DNA of 64,000 nucleotides, taken from contig JAIWZP010000015.1 in assembly GCA_025201375.1 (NCBI GenBank), positions 248,001 through 312,000 on the forward strand, given 5' to 3'. How positions within the stretch are numbered: position 1 is the first letter of the stretch; each line of letters opens with the position of its first letter. This document shows, in pieces, positions 12,715 through 24,605 of the stretch. This DNA comes from Gongronella butleri. Taxonomy: Eukaryota; Mucoromycota; Mucoromycetes; Mucorales; Cunninghamellaceae. The notes beneath the pieces were generated by a model that made no database searches, had not been told where the DNA came from, and was given only the letters and a program-made list of their open reading frames with translations. Both the position numbers and the translations under genes were made by a program.

Positions 12715-14379
12715 TTAGAAGACATAGGGGATGAAGATGTAGGGGACACGGCGCTTGTACTCGTCCCAGTCCTTGCCGTACTTCTTGGCGCAGCGCTCCA
12801 TGTCGCGCGACACGCGATGAGTCAAGACGCACACGAAGAAGCAGAAGTAGAAATAAGGCAAGAACGACTCGCAGCCCGTGATCAAGCCCCAAGAGATCGA
12901 CATCATCAAATCGGCGGTGTAGTGAGGCTTGCGAACAACACCCCACCAGCTGCAGAAAAAAAAAGACGCGTCAGAAAGTCTATTTTTTGTCAAAATCCTC
13001 TTTCTTTTTTTTCTGATTTTTTACCCGTCGGTCAAGAGCAAGTTGCCGTGAGACGTCTGAATGTACTTGGGGTTCTTGATGTGGCCCCAGGGCAATTGAG
13101 GGAAGGCATTGCGGGTCATGAAAGAGCCATTTTGCTCCATGCGGAAGCGGTTCTTTTGCGAGTTGCCGGTGTCAAAGACATAGTAACCAACCAGGAGAAG
13201 GGTGAACAAGAAGATGGTGTAGAACAATTCGTGCGAAACAGCAGCGCCTTGCACCAATTGGTATTTGTACAAGTAGACGGACGACATGCAATAGGTGAAG
13301 GGCACACCAGCCATGTTCCAGAAGATCAACATGAAACCTGCAAGACAAATGAGTCACATGACACGGCGCGACACGCTTTTTTTTTTTTTTTTGGCCATTT
13401 GCTTACCATCCTTCTCGTAAAAGATGTCCCAGGACGTGACGATGCACTCTTCACCCTTTTGGCAGGCATTGGAGTACAAAAAGTGAGCAAGAACCATGAA
13501 GGCAGCGGGGGCGGGCACGTAGCCAAGAGCCTGGTATTGCTTGAGGGCACACGACACGGAAATGTAGAAGAGGACGGGCCAGGGGACGCGGGTTTCGGCC
13601 CACATCTTAAGATCGACGTGGCCAACGCGGGGGTTCAAGCACGCGCCCATGAAATAGTCGTAAAAGAAGCTGCCAGACATGCGGTGGTGCTTGCCCATGA
13701 CGCCAGAAATCACGTACACCAAGGTGGTCATGACGAAACCCCAGATGATCGCGGTAAACATGATGGGACCATAGTTGTCAGCAATCAAGGTCAAGTCAAA
13801 GATGCCAAAATAGTGGAGACCGACCGACAGAGCGAGCGTAAGGTACCAGAACGACAAGCCATTGCACAAGTACTTGAGCTATTCAAAAAAAAAAAAAAAA
13901 TGAGATCACGCAATTTGCCATACAAACGCGTCGCATCGCGTTCCCAATTGACCATTTTCGCTCATTTTTTTTTTTACCTTGTTGCCCTTGAGCGAGGGCA
14001 AGGCAAAGCCTTCGACGACGGGACCGGGCAAGAAATAGGCACAGACGAACGAGTACAGGACAAAGCCCATGTAAATCTTGACAGAGAGCAGGGTTGGCAA
14101 GGCGCCGTCGATGATCTTTTGCAAATACTCCTCAAAGAAGAATTGCTTGAACGCGTCGACGGTGAGAGCAGCAGGGCGCGCGAGAGCACCTTGATGATGC
14201 TCCAGACACACCCAAAAGTAGAGCATCAGCGCAGGAAAACCAATCATCATGGCACACACGCCAACAGGGCCACCAAACTCGTAAACGACCTCATTATCCA
14301 ACTCCTGGTCAAGCTTGGTCAGCTTATTCTTGAACAGAGGCACGCCGTTGCTGTTCGCTTTCTCGTCCTTGACAGCCAT
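12715..14379 (-). CDS. ERG4: Delta(24(24(1)))-sterol reductase (C-24(28) sterol reductase)
   Basis: Model complement(join(12715..12949, 13025..13337, 13407..13878, 13978..14379)), 473 residues with three phase-consistent introns. The enzyme makes the last step of ergosterol synthesis: NADPH-dependent reduction of the C24(28) double bond in the ER membrane. Visible family features are [17 protein letters not shown] near residue 35, [14 protein letters not shown], the ERG4/ERG24 signature region [16 protein letters not shown] followed by [52 protein letters not shown], and the typical C terminus [10 protein letters not shown]. Length equals that of fungal ERG4 proteins (about 470). YEFGGP and the C terminus favour ERG4 over the related C-14 reductase ERG24. 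Introns 1 and 3 contain an acgcgtc motif. Confidence 0.95.
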
Positions 14380-15198
14380 AGTATTAAAAAAAAAGTGAAA
14401 AGAAGAGAAAAAAAGTGAAAAATGAAGTAGGGGCGCATTGTTTATCCTCAAAGAAATAAGCTTTTATGTCGTATTTTTGCGGAGTCTGTGTGGAGAATCA
14501 ACTTTTTTGCCGGCCCGGAGATCCGCCGATTTGACAGGGCTTGTTTTTTGCTACTTTTTTCTTTTCACGAAGCCATGGCCATTTCATTTTCATGCATCAA
14601 AAGTCGTTCTCGACTTGCTCAACGTCCAATTCATCCTAGCTTTGCGCCATCGGCTTGTAGATCGACTCTTGTCGCGGTCAATTTTGTCAGGCGTAATGTT
14701 ACACAGGCTTTCTTAGTTCGGCACGGCGTTTGTTTCATCCGGCGATGACCTGAAAAGTTGAGACAGGGCCGGCTCACACTCAACGGCGCTGCTGCCCGTT
14801 GGTGCTCGGTGGGCGACACAGACCCTGCCCTTTCAAGCGGCGCGTCGCACAAACTAGCGAGTAAACATTGATGGAAGCCCCCAAATGTGCAAACCCCGGC
14901 TGCACTTCTTGCCAATTTGTTGCCGCAGCCTACACACGATAATTCTTGAAACAAAAAGACCCAATAAAACTGCTTTATTCAAGCCACAAGATGGCGCTAG
15001 CGCCCGGCTTTGCGTGAGAACACCGCAATTGAGCCAGCACAATGGCATGGACAACGCGGATCCCGCGGCAAATCATTGGCGCGTACGATCGGACATGGTC
15101 CGTTGAACGCCATTGATATCACATCAAGGCAGATGCGCCGAATTCACAGCGCCATGGGATCCCTCGTGAGACCAGAGAAGGCACCACGGCGCGTCGGG
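14380..15198. other. Intergenic region between ERG4 and the R3H gene
   Basis: The first bases after 14380 are the ERG4 leader, with an A-rich stretch on the plus strand. No convincing gene, RNA or repeat is seen in the rest. Short frames on both strands overlap one another. Confidence 0.4.
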
Positions 15199-16213
15199 CT
15201 AAAAAAGTGCATTAAAAAACGACGTGCCAGGCATGCGGTATATGGCAGTCGGGTCCAATTGATGGTCAGGATGAAGCACGACAACGCAAGCACCTGTGTC
15301 CTCTTGGTGGTCGGCTGCAAAGCGAAAAAAATACATTTAGCACTTTTTTTTTTCTTTTTTTTTTCTTTTTGGCGTACTGAATGAGTCCAATCCATAATAT
15401 TGACACATGACATGAAGGACGTAGCGGACAAAAGGATTGTCCACCTCCCAAATAAGGCATTCAGGGGCAACGAGATCCACATAGAGATCATCGTCATTGT
15501 CATCCATGACATTGTCGCCCTCGTACGGGTCAAAGAGGCAGTCAATGGACATCACGTCCTCGTTGGGGTCATCCACGGTGGTGGTCACGTTCAAAAAGTC
15601 AACCAATTGCTGCTCAAAATCCGTGACCAACGAGTGTGGTACGTGCCGCTTTCGTAGACTGCGCAAGGCGTGCCGTGGCAGCATGGAAGAGTTGACGTGC
15701 ACAGCTTCTTGATGGAACGATTGCATCATCTGCAGCAATTCGTCGTCCTCCATGAGTGCCACAATCTCGGGCTGCGACCAGAAGGGCGATGAAGCCGCCA
15801 AATCGCTGTAACCAGGAAGGATCAGATCATCTTCATATAGAATAGCAAAAGGATGCTCTAAAAGATGATCTGGTGCCACAAAAAAAGAAGAAAAAAAAGA
15901 ATGACAAAAGCAAAGAAAATCAGGAAATTAAAAAAACGCGCTATGTATATAATTTATGATCTTGCGCGCGTGATTTGCCCGTTCTCTTACTATTGTTCCA
16001 TCGCTGCCTGCGGCGACTGCCTTCCTTGCCGACGAGCAAGCGATTGCGCTTGGCGAGCGAATCGCGCTGGTGCCAATATTTGGACTTCTTTTTAGGCTTG
16101 GGAGCTGGTGCTTTCTCTAACGGTGCGTGCTCCGGCTGCTGGTCGGTGGGACGCATCACGGCATCTCCCACCAATGCTGTTTGGTTATTTTCTATCGGTA
16201 CATCCATCGTCAT
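15199..16213 (-). CDS. R3H-domain protein (R3HDM4-like, with R3H-associated N-terminal region)
   Basis: Model complement(join(15199..15314, 15378..15869, 15991..16213)), 276 residues. The N terminus is Lys-rich (PKPKKKSKYWHQRDSLAKRNRL) and leads into RRRQRWNNNHLLEHPFAIL, the pattern of the R3H-associated domain. The C-terminal part, NPFVRYVLHVMCQYYGLDSF, followed after the intron by acidic residues and ACVVVLHP, fits a small R3H fold that binds single-stranded nucleic acid. A strict Arg-x3-His is present as RYVLH. Middle regions are acidic (DDNDDDLYVD). An alternative acceptor eleven bases inside exon 2 is not in phase; one twelve bases inside would be. Function is not known beyond probable nucleic-acid binding. 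Confidence 0.7.
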
Positions 16214-16751
16214 TGTTGCTGTAAATTGGTATAAACAATTATTTTCAAAAATTTGGTGTAAAAGATGCCAAAATGTTCACAACGCACCTGATTCTCTTTA
16301 TAGCCAGCTGCTGCGAAATTGCCGCAGTCAGGAGGTCAATGTGGCTGTCGTGCCTTGTCAGCCAATGGCAGCCAATCAAGTCTCCGAAAGCCAAAATTGC
16401 TTGGCTGCAAGCGGGAGCGGTGGCGCAGGCGTGCATCGGCCTTTGAATTTTTCTTGGATCAGGAGCAATCGATGCGGGCACATGATACAGTATGATAGGC
16501 GCTTTTGGGAAAGCAAACAGAAAAAAAACAAGGCAGAGAGAGAGAGAGAGAGAGCCCAATGAATTATCCTATCAAACCTCTGCTACAGGGTTCCAGGTTG
16601 CTTTTTTGTGAGTTGGTCAGCCATCAACTACTGTAGCTAGGGACACTCAAACTTGCGGGTGTTTGCAAGTCATCGTGGTGCGCCACAGGCAAAACCTGGG
16701 GGGGGGGTTTTTTTTTTGAAAATCGGCATTACATGCCATCCAGCGGTCGTA

Positions 16752-18322
16752 AAGCTCCAGATGTGGGCTCGTTTGAACGAGAGGGCTCGCAACCTCCTGC
16801 TGAGTGAGTAAAATGTCTGCCTTTGTAATTTCGACATTGACATACGATTCAAAAACTTAAAATAAGTCACTTTTTCACACAGTTCAGAAAGTAAAAACTA
16901 TACAGAGAAGCTTGAGGATTGCTTTTGTGCACAAGAATGGGGTCTAGTTGTGGGGTGAATTCCAGGGCACGTTGTATTGTGCGGACGCGGTCAAAACACG
17001 TTTTGTAAAAGTGCGTGAGTGCCATTTTAGCGGGGACTTTTTGAAATCCAGCGAAATAATGCCATGTCCAAATATATCGGCATCACGGTACCTGAATCGA
17101 CTTGGTTTTGTCTCGCTGGCGCGTCTCAATGGCGAGTAATTGCCAATTAATGCGGTTTTCACTATAAGTCGATCATTCTCGGCATTCGCCCATTCGATCG
17201 GCCTGAAATTTTGTCAGCCACACGGGACCTAGGTACGATTCAACTTTGTTGCTTGCATCAAGCTGCTCCAGTGAATCAAAATCGAGTTTATCCAAAAAGA
17301 AGCAAAACAATTTTGACTTATACATTTTGTAGGTCATTCTCATTATTTACTCTATTTGCAACCAAGCGTATCGTGTAGTACGAGCTGCCTACTACATCTT
17401 TGCCGCTTCCAGAAAGACCATACAATTGCGTCGAAGGAAGTTGTACGAATCCAAACCAAGTCAAACACGCTTTCTCAGCTTGCACCTAACCAAATCTCTC
17501 GAAACCAAGAGCAATGTGTTGAGCACGTTGTCGTGTGCATTTTTCATTGGTAAGCAATGTTGCTACAATTAGGCGTAAGCTCAGGAAAGCGTGTTTAGCG
17601 TGTTTGACTTGGTTTGGATTCGTACAACTTCCTTCGACGCAATTGTATGGTCTTTCTGGAAGCGGCAAAGATGTAGTAGGCAGCTCGTACTACACGATAC
17701 GCTTGGTTGCAAATAGAGTAAATAATGAGAATGACCTACAAAATGTATAAGTCAAAATTGTTTTGCTTCTTTTTGGATAAACTCGATTTTGATTCACTGG
17801 AGCAGCTTGATGCAAGCAACAAAGTTGAATCGTACCTAGGTCCCGTGTGGCTGACAAAATTTCAGGCCGATCGAATGGGCGAATGCCGAGAATGATCGAC
17901 TTATAGTGAAAACCGCATTAATTGGCAATTACTCGCCATTGAGACGCGCCAGCGAGACAAAACCAAGTCGATTCAGGTACCGTGATGCCGATATATTTGG
18001 ACATGGCATTATTTCGCTGGATTTCAAAAAGTCCCCGCTAAAATGGCACTCACAAAAGTGCCATTTTTACAAAACGTGTTTTGACCGCGTCCGCACAATA
18101 CAACGTGCCCTGGAATTCACCCCACAACTAGACCCCATTCTTGTGCACAAAAGCAATCCTCAAGCTTCTCTGTATAGTTTTTACTTTCTGAACTGTGTGA
18201 AAAAGTGACTTATTTTAAGTTTTTGAATCGTATGTCAATGTCGAAATTACAAAGGCAGACATTTTACTCACTCAGCAGGAGGTTGCGAGCCCTCTCGTTC
18301 AAACGAGCCCACATCTGAAGCT
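16752..18322. mobile_element. Foldback element FB1 (large inverted repeat)
   Basis: The left arm (about 16752-17489) is matched in reverse complement by the right arm (about 17570-18322) with very few differences, apart from a roughly 7-base indel near 18048 and a short duplication near 17596. The arms flank a spacer of about 80 bases. Both arms carry the same short open frame. The structure would form a very long hairpin and has no visible transposase, so it is a non-autonomous foldback element. A second, more diverged copy lies at 27570-29022, including a related spacer word (aaatctctcgaaaccaagar). Confidence 0.85.
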
Positions 18323-19090
18323 CTGGGTTTGATGGATGGCGAGCAATGCCAATTTTCAATACCACGCATTTTCCCTGGGGGTCGGTCGAGGATTTTCAAC
18401 CCATGAACATTTGGTCCACGAATCACCACGCCGTTCAACCACATGGTGAAGCACCCTGCTTTGCCGACTGAAATTTCATAAAAACCCAGCGTTCATTGAC
18501 TGGTTTTCGCGATAGACACAACTCACTGAGATTTATGCCTTGTTTTTGACTCAATGCCAACTGGATGTAAAATGACCAGAGTATCTAAAAACTTGCATCA
18601 TCGGAAAGAGCGCGACGTGTTGCATAGCCAGATATGGTTGATCAGTAAAAAAAGGCGAGCTCTGATAGAATGGACGCGTTTCGAAAACCAGGCAGCTTTT
18701 TGGGCATTTTCGACGCGTTGAAAACCGCGGTTCCCTTTGTGGTACGCGCTTCTTTTCTGCACCGAATTCATGCTCCTGGACTGTCTCCTGCCAGCGGACG
18801 CGTCTGTGCAAATCCACGACGCGTCGATCCAGCACCATTCGCATGTGAACAAAAATCAAAAATCAGGCATTGCTCGTCAACGATCTGGTGGATCGCTCCC
18901 TTTTTTGACGTGTTCCGTGGTTTCGTCATGCGGTGCATCTTGTGTAAAAGTTTGGCGTCATTCAGAACACCTACATTTTCGATTTTGGATTTGGAGGCTT
19001 GCCACGCCCAATTTTGATACGTATGCGTGTAGCCTGCCTTAAAATGACTTTCAACACTGCATGTTTTGAGTACCACCAGGTGATACCTAG
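18323..19090. repeat. Tail repeat T of the foldback family, copy 1
   Basis: The sequence immediately right of FB1 is related along most of its length to 29150-29935, immediately right of FB2, and more distantly to 59800-60620. Shared landmarks in order are a gggggtcrgtc word, atcaccacgcc, cattgactggttttcg, gatcagtaaaaaaa, gcgttgaaaaccgcg-like words, a gtttcgtcatg-ggtgcatctt word and a ttttcgattttggat word. No protein is evident in any copy. Confidence 0.65.
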
Positions 19091-19346
19091 CTTACGAGTT
19101 CACGTAGGGGCAGCGTAGAGCCCGGCAGTGCTTGGCTAGCCAAATCAATTGAACATTTTCTCCATTTCATCAAAATGGGGCAAAATTGACCAAGAAAAAA
19201 GAATGGTGGGCTTCGGCTTGGAAGTCAGCGGGCGGGTGATTGGGCTGGCTGTGAACTGGGAATTGAATCGCCGGACCTCGGACAAGAACAAATTGGCCGC
19301 TGCAGCGTTTCTTGATGCACCTCCTCTTTCTCTCTTACTTTGAAGG

Positions 19347-19523
19347 TATGTGCACCATGACCACCTCGCGATTCGTCCATCCATCCGTCCGTCGTCGCCA
19401 TCCATCAGCATTGAGGCGTCCAAATGGATGGATATACAGATGGATGGATGCTTGTGATTTCCGCCAAAAGACAAATTGCCTATGGAATTGATCACCAACT
19501 CACCCCTTGACTTTTTTTTTAGT
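19347..19523 (+). other. Probable 5'-UTR intron of RPL12 with ATCC/GGAT microsatellite
   Basis: A donor GAAG|GTATGT at 19347 and an acceptor TTTTTTTTTAG ending at 19522, directly before the start codon, suggest a leader intron. This is common in fungal ribosomal-protein genes. It contains interrupted ccat/ggat repeats at 19377-19445. Confidence 0.5.
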
Positions 19524-20370
19524 ATGCCTCCTAAGTTTGACCCCAGTGAAATCAAGGTGATTTACCTGCGCGCCACTGGTAAGCACACGGCATCGATTTC
19601 GAGCACTCAATTCGACTTTTTTTTTTTTTTGCGAGAAATAATATTCTGACTTTTTTTTTTTACACAGGTGGCGAAGTCGGTGCCTCGTCTGCCCTCGGTA
19701 CGTATCATTTTCATCAAATCGACAGTCTTGCGATCAAAAACCACGTCACTCGGGCTGAATACACGATCAGTTGAGCGCGAAGTGACGCATCTGACGCACG
19801 ACGACGACAATGATGATGAATTCTACGCTTTGAACTCGTGAAACTTACGCGTGCGCGCCCTTTTTTTTTTTAGCTCCCAAGATCGGTCCTCTTGGTCTTT
19901 CGCCCAAGAAGGTCGGTGAAGACATTGCCAAGGGCACCAAGGAATGGAAGGGTCTGCGCGTCACCGTGCAATTGACCATCCAAAACCGTCAAGCGCAAGT
20001 CTCTGTTGTTCCTTCCGCCTCTTCGCTCGTCATCAAGGCTCTCAAGGAGCCCCCTCGTGACCGCAAGAAGGAGAAGAACATCAAGCACAGCGGCAACATC
20101 ACCCTTGACGACGTCATTGAAATTGCCCGCACCATGCGCTTCAAGTCGTTTGCCCGCGAATTGTCCGGCACCGTCAAGGAGATCCTCGGCACCGCTCACT
20201 CTGTGGGCTGCACCGTCGATGGCCAATCTCCTTACGATCTTTGCCGTAGCATTGATGCCGGTGAAATTGAAATTCCTGTAAGTAATCAAGGTGGATGCAG
20301 CTCGCCACAGCCCTGACCCATTTGATCCCATTCTCACTCAACACTCTTTTTTTTCAAATAGGAAAAATAA
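19524..20370 (+). CDS. RPL12: 60S ribosomal protein L12 (uL11)
   Basis: Model join(19524..19578, 19668..19697, 19874..20277, 20362..20370), 165 residues, exactly the usual eukaryotic length. It starts [24 protein letters not shown] and continues [47 protein letters not shown] and [18 protein letters not shown], all hallmarks of uL11. The protein binds the GTPase-associated centre of 28S rRNA and forms the base of the P stalk. Exon 2 is only 30 nt and the last exon encodes just Glu-Lys-stop. It converges with the quinone oxidoreductase, with 71 bases between stop codons. Confidence 0.97.
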
Positions 20371-20441
20371 ACGGGTCATTCTTCATTTGCTTTGAAATTA
20401 AAAAAAAAATATGTATTGCTACAAAACAGAAAAGGGCGGAT

Positions 20442-21861
20442 TTATTGCGGCGAGACATGCACCACAATCTTGCCCATGGATTGGTTGCTTTCGAGATAGG
20501 TGTGGGCAGTCACGATGTCGTTCCAATCAAAATCCTTGTCAACAATGGCCTTGTACTTGCCTTGCGCGAACCCTTCCACAACCACATGCTCGTAAACAGC
20601 CGTGCACAAGGCGCGCTGATACGAGATGGATCGGCTGCGCAGCGTGGTGCCCAAAATCTTTTTTAAAAAAAACACGCGTCAGGATTTTTTGCGTGCCGAT
20701 TTCCCTGTGTTTTTCTCTTTGACTTGCCTGCAATCGCTTTCTGAGCACGATGCCCAAGTCGACATTGTCGACGACGGCGCCGCTCATGAACGCGAGGATG
20801 ACGAGACGCGCGTCGAGCGCCATTGAAGCCAGATCCTTGGCAAAATAATCCTTGCCGACAGGGTCAATGATGACATCGACGCCTTTTGCTTCCGTGATTT
20901 CGCTGATCACCTGCGCCCAATCTTGTGTCTTGTAATTGATCGCGTGTGTCGCGCCAACAGAGCGACAAAAGGCCGCTTTCGCCTCTGAACTCACGGTGAC
21001 AATGATGTGCTTACTAGAAAAAATCAAAAAAAAAAAAAAAGACGCGTGTTAATGGCCAGATCGCGTGTCGCCACACCCCACAATGAATGATTTCTTCTTA
21101 CGCGCCATTTTGCTTGGCCAGCTGAATCGCCGCGACACCAACGCCAGAAGCACCGGCATGAATCAGCACGCTTTCGCCGGCCTTGAAATTGGCAACAAAG
21201 AAAAGCGCCTGGTACGCCGTGAACCACGCCTCAGGGATGGCTGCAGCCTCTTCAAAGGACAAATTGGCCGGCTTGTGCATAGCGAGACCCTCGTGCAAGA
21301 CAGCATACTATACAAGGCAGTAGATATTATGGCACAAATTCCACCATTTTGCGCTTTTTTTATCGTGTTTTCTCTCACCTCAGCATAGCCACCGCCGCCC
21401 ATGAGTCCGAACACGGCATCGCCTTCCTTGAATTTGGTGACTAATTGACAAAAGGAGAATATATGGGTCGAGCTTAGCACCGATACGCGCCTCAATCGCG
21501 TGATTTGTCATCTTTCTACCTTGGCTACCGACGCTGACCACGGTGCCCGAGACCTCGACGCCAATGAGTGGACTGGCACCGGGGGGAGGCGGGTACAGGC
21601 CCTTGCGCTGCAAAATATCCATTCTGTTCAAGCAAAAGCTGTGCACCTGGAGAATAAACCACAAAAAGTGAGCTGAAAACGTCTTCCCACGGGGTCAACT
21701 TTTTACCTTGACGAGGATCTCGCTCTCCGAGGGCACAGGGGTGGGATGTTCACCAATGTAAAGCTGCGACGCATCGCCTAGAAAATAAAACAAACGTCAA
21801 TTTTGACGTGAAAATGACTCACGTGGCTTTTACCTGGTTGCTTGACAAGAACAGCACGCAT
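20442..21861 (-). CDS. NAD(P)H quinone oxidoreductase, zeta-crystallin/PIG3-type MDR
   Basis: Model complement(join(20442..20657, 20728..21013, 21102..21307, 21379..21440, 21520..21646, 21707..21777, 21834..21861)), 331 residues in seven exons. The protein is a zinc-independent medium-chain reductase. It has the N-terminal GroES-like part (MRAVLVKQPG, VKVHSFCLNRMDILQRKGLYPPPPGASPLIGVEVSGTV split across exons), GGGGYAEYAVLHEGLAMHKP, and the Rossmann nucleotide motif HAGASGVGVAAIQLAK. Family members reduce quinones with NADPH in the cytosol. No Zn-binding cysteines are seen. Intron 6 has a GC donor (CAG|GCAAGT), a rare but accepted type, and its acceptor is preceded by an A run. Substrate is not predictable. 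Confidence 0.9.
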
Positions 21862-22138
21862 ATTTGCTACTCAAAGGAAAAGAGAGGGTAAAAGAGGCGT
21901 TTCAAAGCTCCCGACGGCGATATAAAAGTAAGCATTTTAATCGCCGCTCGACGCCTTTTTCTTTAACGTCTTTTTGTATGTATGCTTTTGCTGACAAATT
22001 GCATGGATTATCATAGCACCAAGGTCGTATTGTCTTTTTATTCAAACTTGTGTATAAATAGGGAAGAAAAAGAAAATGGTGAGTGTAAAAGGCGAGGTTT
22101 AGAGGATATGAGAAGCAATAAGGGACAAAATAATGCAA

Positions 22139-22301
22139 TTAAACTGTGGAATTGCTACTGCCAGAGCTGCAGGGGATGGTGTGATACACATAGACAATCT
22201 TGGTCTTGCCCTTCTTGCCCTTCCAGTCGTGGCCATCATCATCTTCATCGTCGTCATCATCATCTTCGCCGTCGTCGTCCTTGCCCTTCTTGCCACTCTT
22301 G

Positions 22302-22333
<32 letters not shown>

Positions 22334-23086
22334 GTCATCATCATCGTCGTCGTCGTCGTCACCCTTGCCCTTGCCCTTGCCGCTGCCCCAGCTCCAGTGC
22401 TTCTTGCCCTTGCCCTTGCCGCTGGACTTCTTGGCCTTCTTGTAGAGAGCCTGGGTCTTGTTAACAACACGGAGGGCGCCGGAGCCAGTGTCGTAGTCGG
22501 ACTTGGCGACCTTGACGCTGATGACGTGACGGCCTTTACCGAGCGTGAATTCGCCGCGGCTAAAGCGCTTGTCAGCCATCGCATCCTCGGGGGTTTCGGC
22601 ATACGCGACATTCTTCTCGCCAGCGGGGGCTTCCGCCGTGGAACCAAGAGCCTTGCCATTGTCCGTCACCTCAAAGACATCACCGCCTGAAAAGAAAAAA
22701 AAGAACAAAGAAAAGCGGAGATTTAATTACGCGTCCCCCGTTTATGCATTATCCAGATCCCTCATTTTTCGCGTAATTGGCGTCTTCTCTTTTGTCAAGG
22801 CCACTCTTTTTTTGTCTTTTTCTTTGTTCTTACCAAACTTGTAGTCGGTAACTTGGAGCTGCGCGGGCTCGGCGAGATCGATGACAAAGGAGCGGTCGAC
22901 GTTGGTCAAGCCTTCGGAATTGATCCAGTTGAAAGGCTGGAAATCGACGCCCATTTCAAGGTTGGTGGCCTGGGGGCTTCCTTTGAAGGGCTCGACACCA
23001 TCTTCCATGTTGCTCTTAGCGGCGGGGGCAGCCATGGCCACGGAAGCCAAGGCAGCAGCAGACACGTATGCGAGTGAGAAACGCAT
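22139..23086 (-). CDS. Secreted acidic protein with poly-aspartate tract
   Basis: Model complement(join(22139..22686, 22834..23086)), 266 residues. The first 20 residues (MRFSLAYVSAAALASVAMAA) form a clear signal peptide. A folded-looking region of about 150 residues follows (FQPFNWINSEG, DRSFVIDLAEPAQLQVTDYKF, GKGRHVISVKVAKSDYDTGSGALRVV), and its strand-rich pattern suggests a beta-sandwich. The C-terminal third is low complexity: Lys/Gly-rich (KGKGKK), a run of 20 Asp, another Asp/Glu block, then KGKKGKTKIVYVYHTIPC. I do not recognise a named family. The Asp tract may bind calcium or other cations, or mineral, at the cell surface; that is inference. The run is encoded by a GAT/GAC microsatellite (plus-strand atc/gtc repeat at 22311-22370) and so may vary in length between strains. 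Confidence 0.8.
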
Positions 23087-23864
23087 GATTGTTGAAATGC
23101 ACAAAAGAGAAAGAAAGAAAGAAATAAAAGAGGGCTTCAAAACTCTAGCTCAAATAAAAACGGCCTGATTTTTATATGGGCCATTTTCGGGAACTTATTA
23201 GGAACGCGTGTGTCCTCACAATTTTTTTTTAGTAGAGGAGGGCCAAAGCACGCATTCATACCGATTTTTTTTTTTACGTGAGCAATGCGAGTTCGCGTGA
23301 GAAGAGCGAGACGGGGCGCGTGTAAGCGGTCCGTGGCTGGGTGCGCATTGCGTGGTCAAAAGGTGCAATTGGGGGCGTGAGTCTGCTTATTTCCGAGTTC
23401 CAAGAACGACAAACGGATTGAATGGCCTAGGCTACAAAAAGGAGAGTGGGATGCATGGTGGATGATCAGAGATCCCCATTTCGCGTCGGAAATTTTCTGT
23501 TCCTGAATTTGGACTTGCCAGATCAAGAATAAGAAAAGGGGGAGCCTGTAATCAGACTCTTTTGACGAACTTCCGGCCTTTTTGAACAGGCAACACACAC
23601 AGCAAGCTCATTGCACACCTCAAGCCAATTCGAGCATTCACGCGCACAGCTCGCTATGAAATCATTTCCCAGAAAAAAAATTACGGTTCCAACGCTTCCC
23701 CGCGGCTGGGAATGGCAATGGCTTGGGCGCGCTGCAGCTGGCAAAGACGTGCCACGCGCCGCCCTACAAGCGAATCAATGGTTGACATGATGTATTATAT
23801 GCAGCATTGGGGAATCTAATATACAGCAATCGGGATGCTAATGCGAAAAAAAAAGAAGACGAAT
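23087..23864. other. Intergenic region upstream of the secreted protein gene
   Basis: Leader and promoter of the secreted-protein gene lie next to 23087. The rest shows no gene; short minus-strand frames at 23356-23744 have no domain. Confidence 0.45.
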
Positions 23865-24558
23865 CTAAATGCTAGGTGTAAGGCCCGAGGCTGCCATTTT
23901 TTTCGCCTTCTTTTCTCTATACGAGGCAATTGTGCGTTCTCGTTCTGATTCCAATTGCTTTTTGGCAGCGGCGCTCATATTGGACCACTTGCGACGATGC
24001 GACGCCTTGAGTTGCTTCATGTTTTCATCTTCTTCAGATTCGTAGCCGCCATCTTCTTTGGTTTCTGATGTCGACTTGGTGGTCATGGCTGCCTTGGTCT
24101 TGGCTTCCAAGGTCTATGGCAAAATGAGACGTGAAAAAGTGCAAAAAAATTATCCGATGAGTGAATGAGTTCCAATTCTTAATTGTTCTTCTCGAAGTAT
24201 TTTTTTTTCGTCTCCTCCCCTTGCTGTCCCCCGCCCCCCTTTTTTTTCTTCTTTTACCTGCTTGGCCTGGCCACGCGCCTTGGGCAAACGATTGAATACA
24301 GGTGGGGCATCTACAACGTCTCCGAATTTCACCGTATCTTGCAGATCATCAAAGTCTTTTCCGCCATACTTGTCGGCAAGACGCGATTTCTTTCGTTGTT
24401 CGCGCTCCTTGCGCGCCTCGCGATTGCGCTTTTTGCGTTCCGTCAATGGCTTGGATTCTTTGTGTGCTTCAATCATGTCGTGTCGATATTCGTCCTCAAC
24501 ACGCAGGGCAAAGTCGCGGAGTCGCTCACCCGGCTGGATCTTCAACTGCGGCTTGCTC

Positions 24559-24605
<47 letters not shown>

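Larger units (their letters stand above)
16214..19346. other. Gene-free region holding foldback element FB1 and its tail
   Basis: After the R3H gene promoter, which includes a GA microsatellite at 16531-16553, the region is occupied by the large inverted repeat at 16752-18322 and its 3' tail to about 19090. Open frames seen here are the same sequence read in both arms and show no coding logic. Confidence 0.6.

Noticed and set aside
12619..14418. 599-codon open frame on the plus strand
   Set aside because: It is the antisense shadow of ERG4, whose minus-strand exons have clear sterol-reductase motifs and splice sites. The plus frame reads through those introns and has no domain.
16948..18208. 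Short protein gene present twice in FB1 (63-100 codons)
   Set aside because: The same frame appears in both arms because they are inverted copies. There is no start context, splice signal or conservation pattern in FB2.
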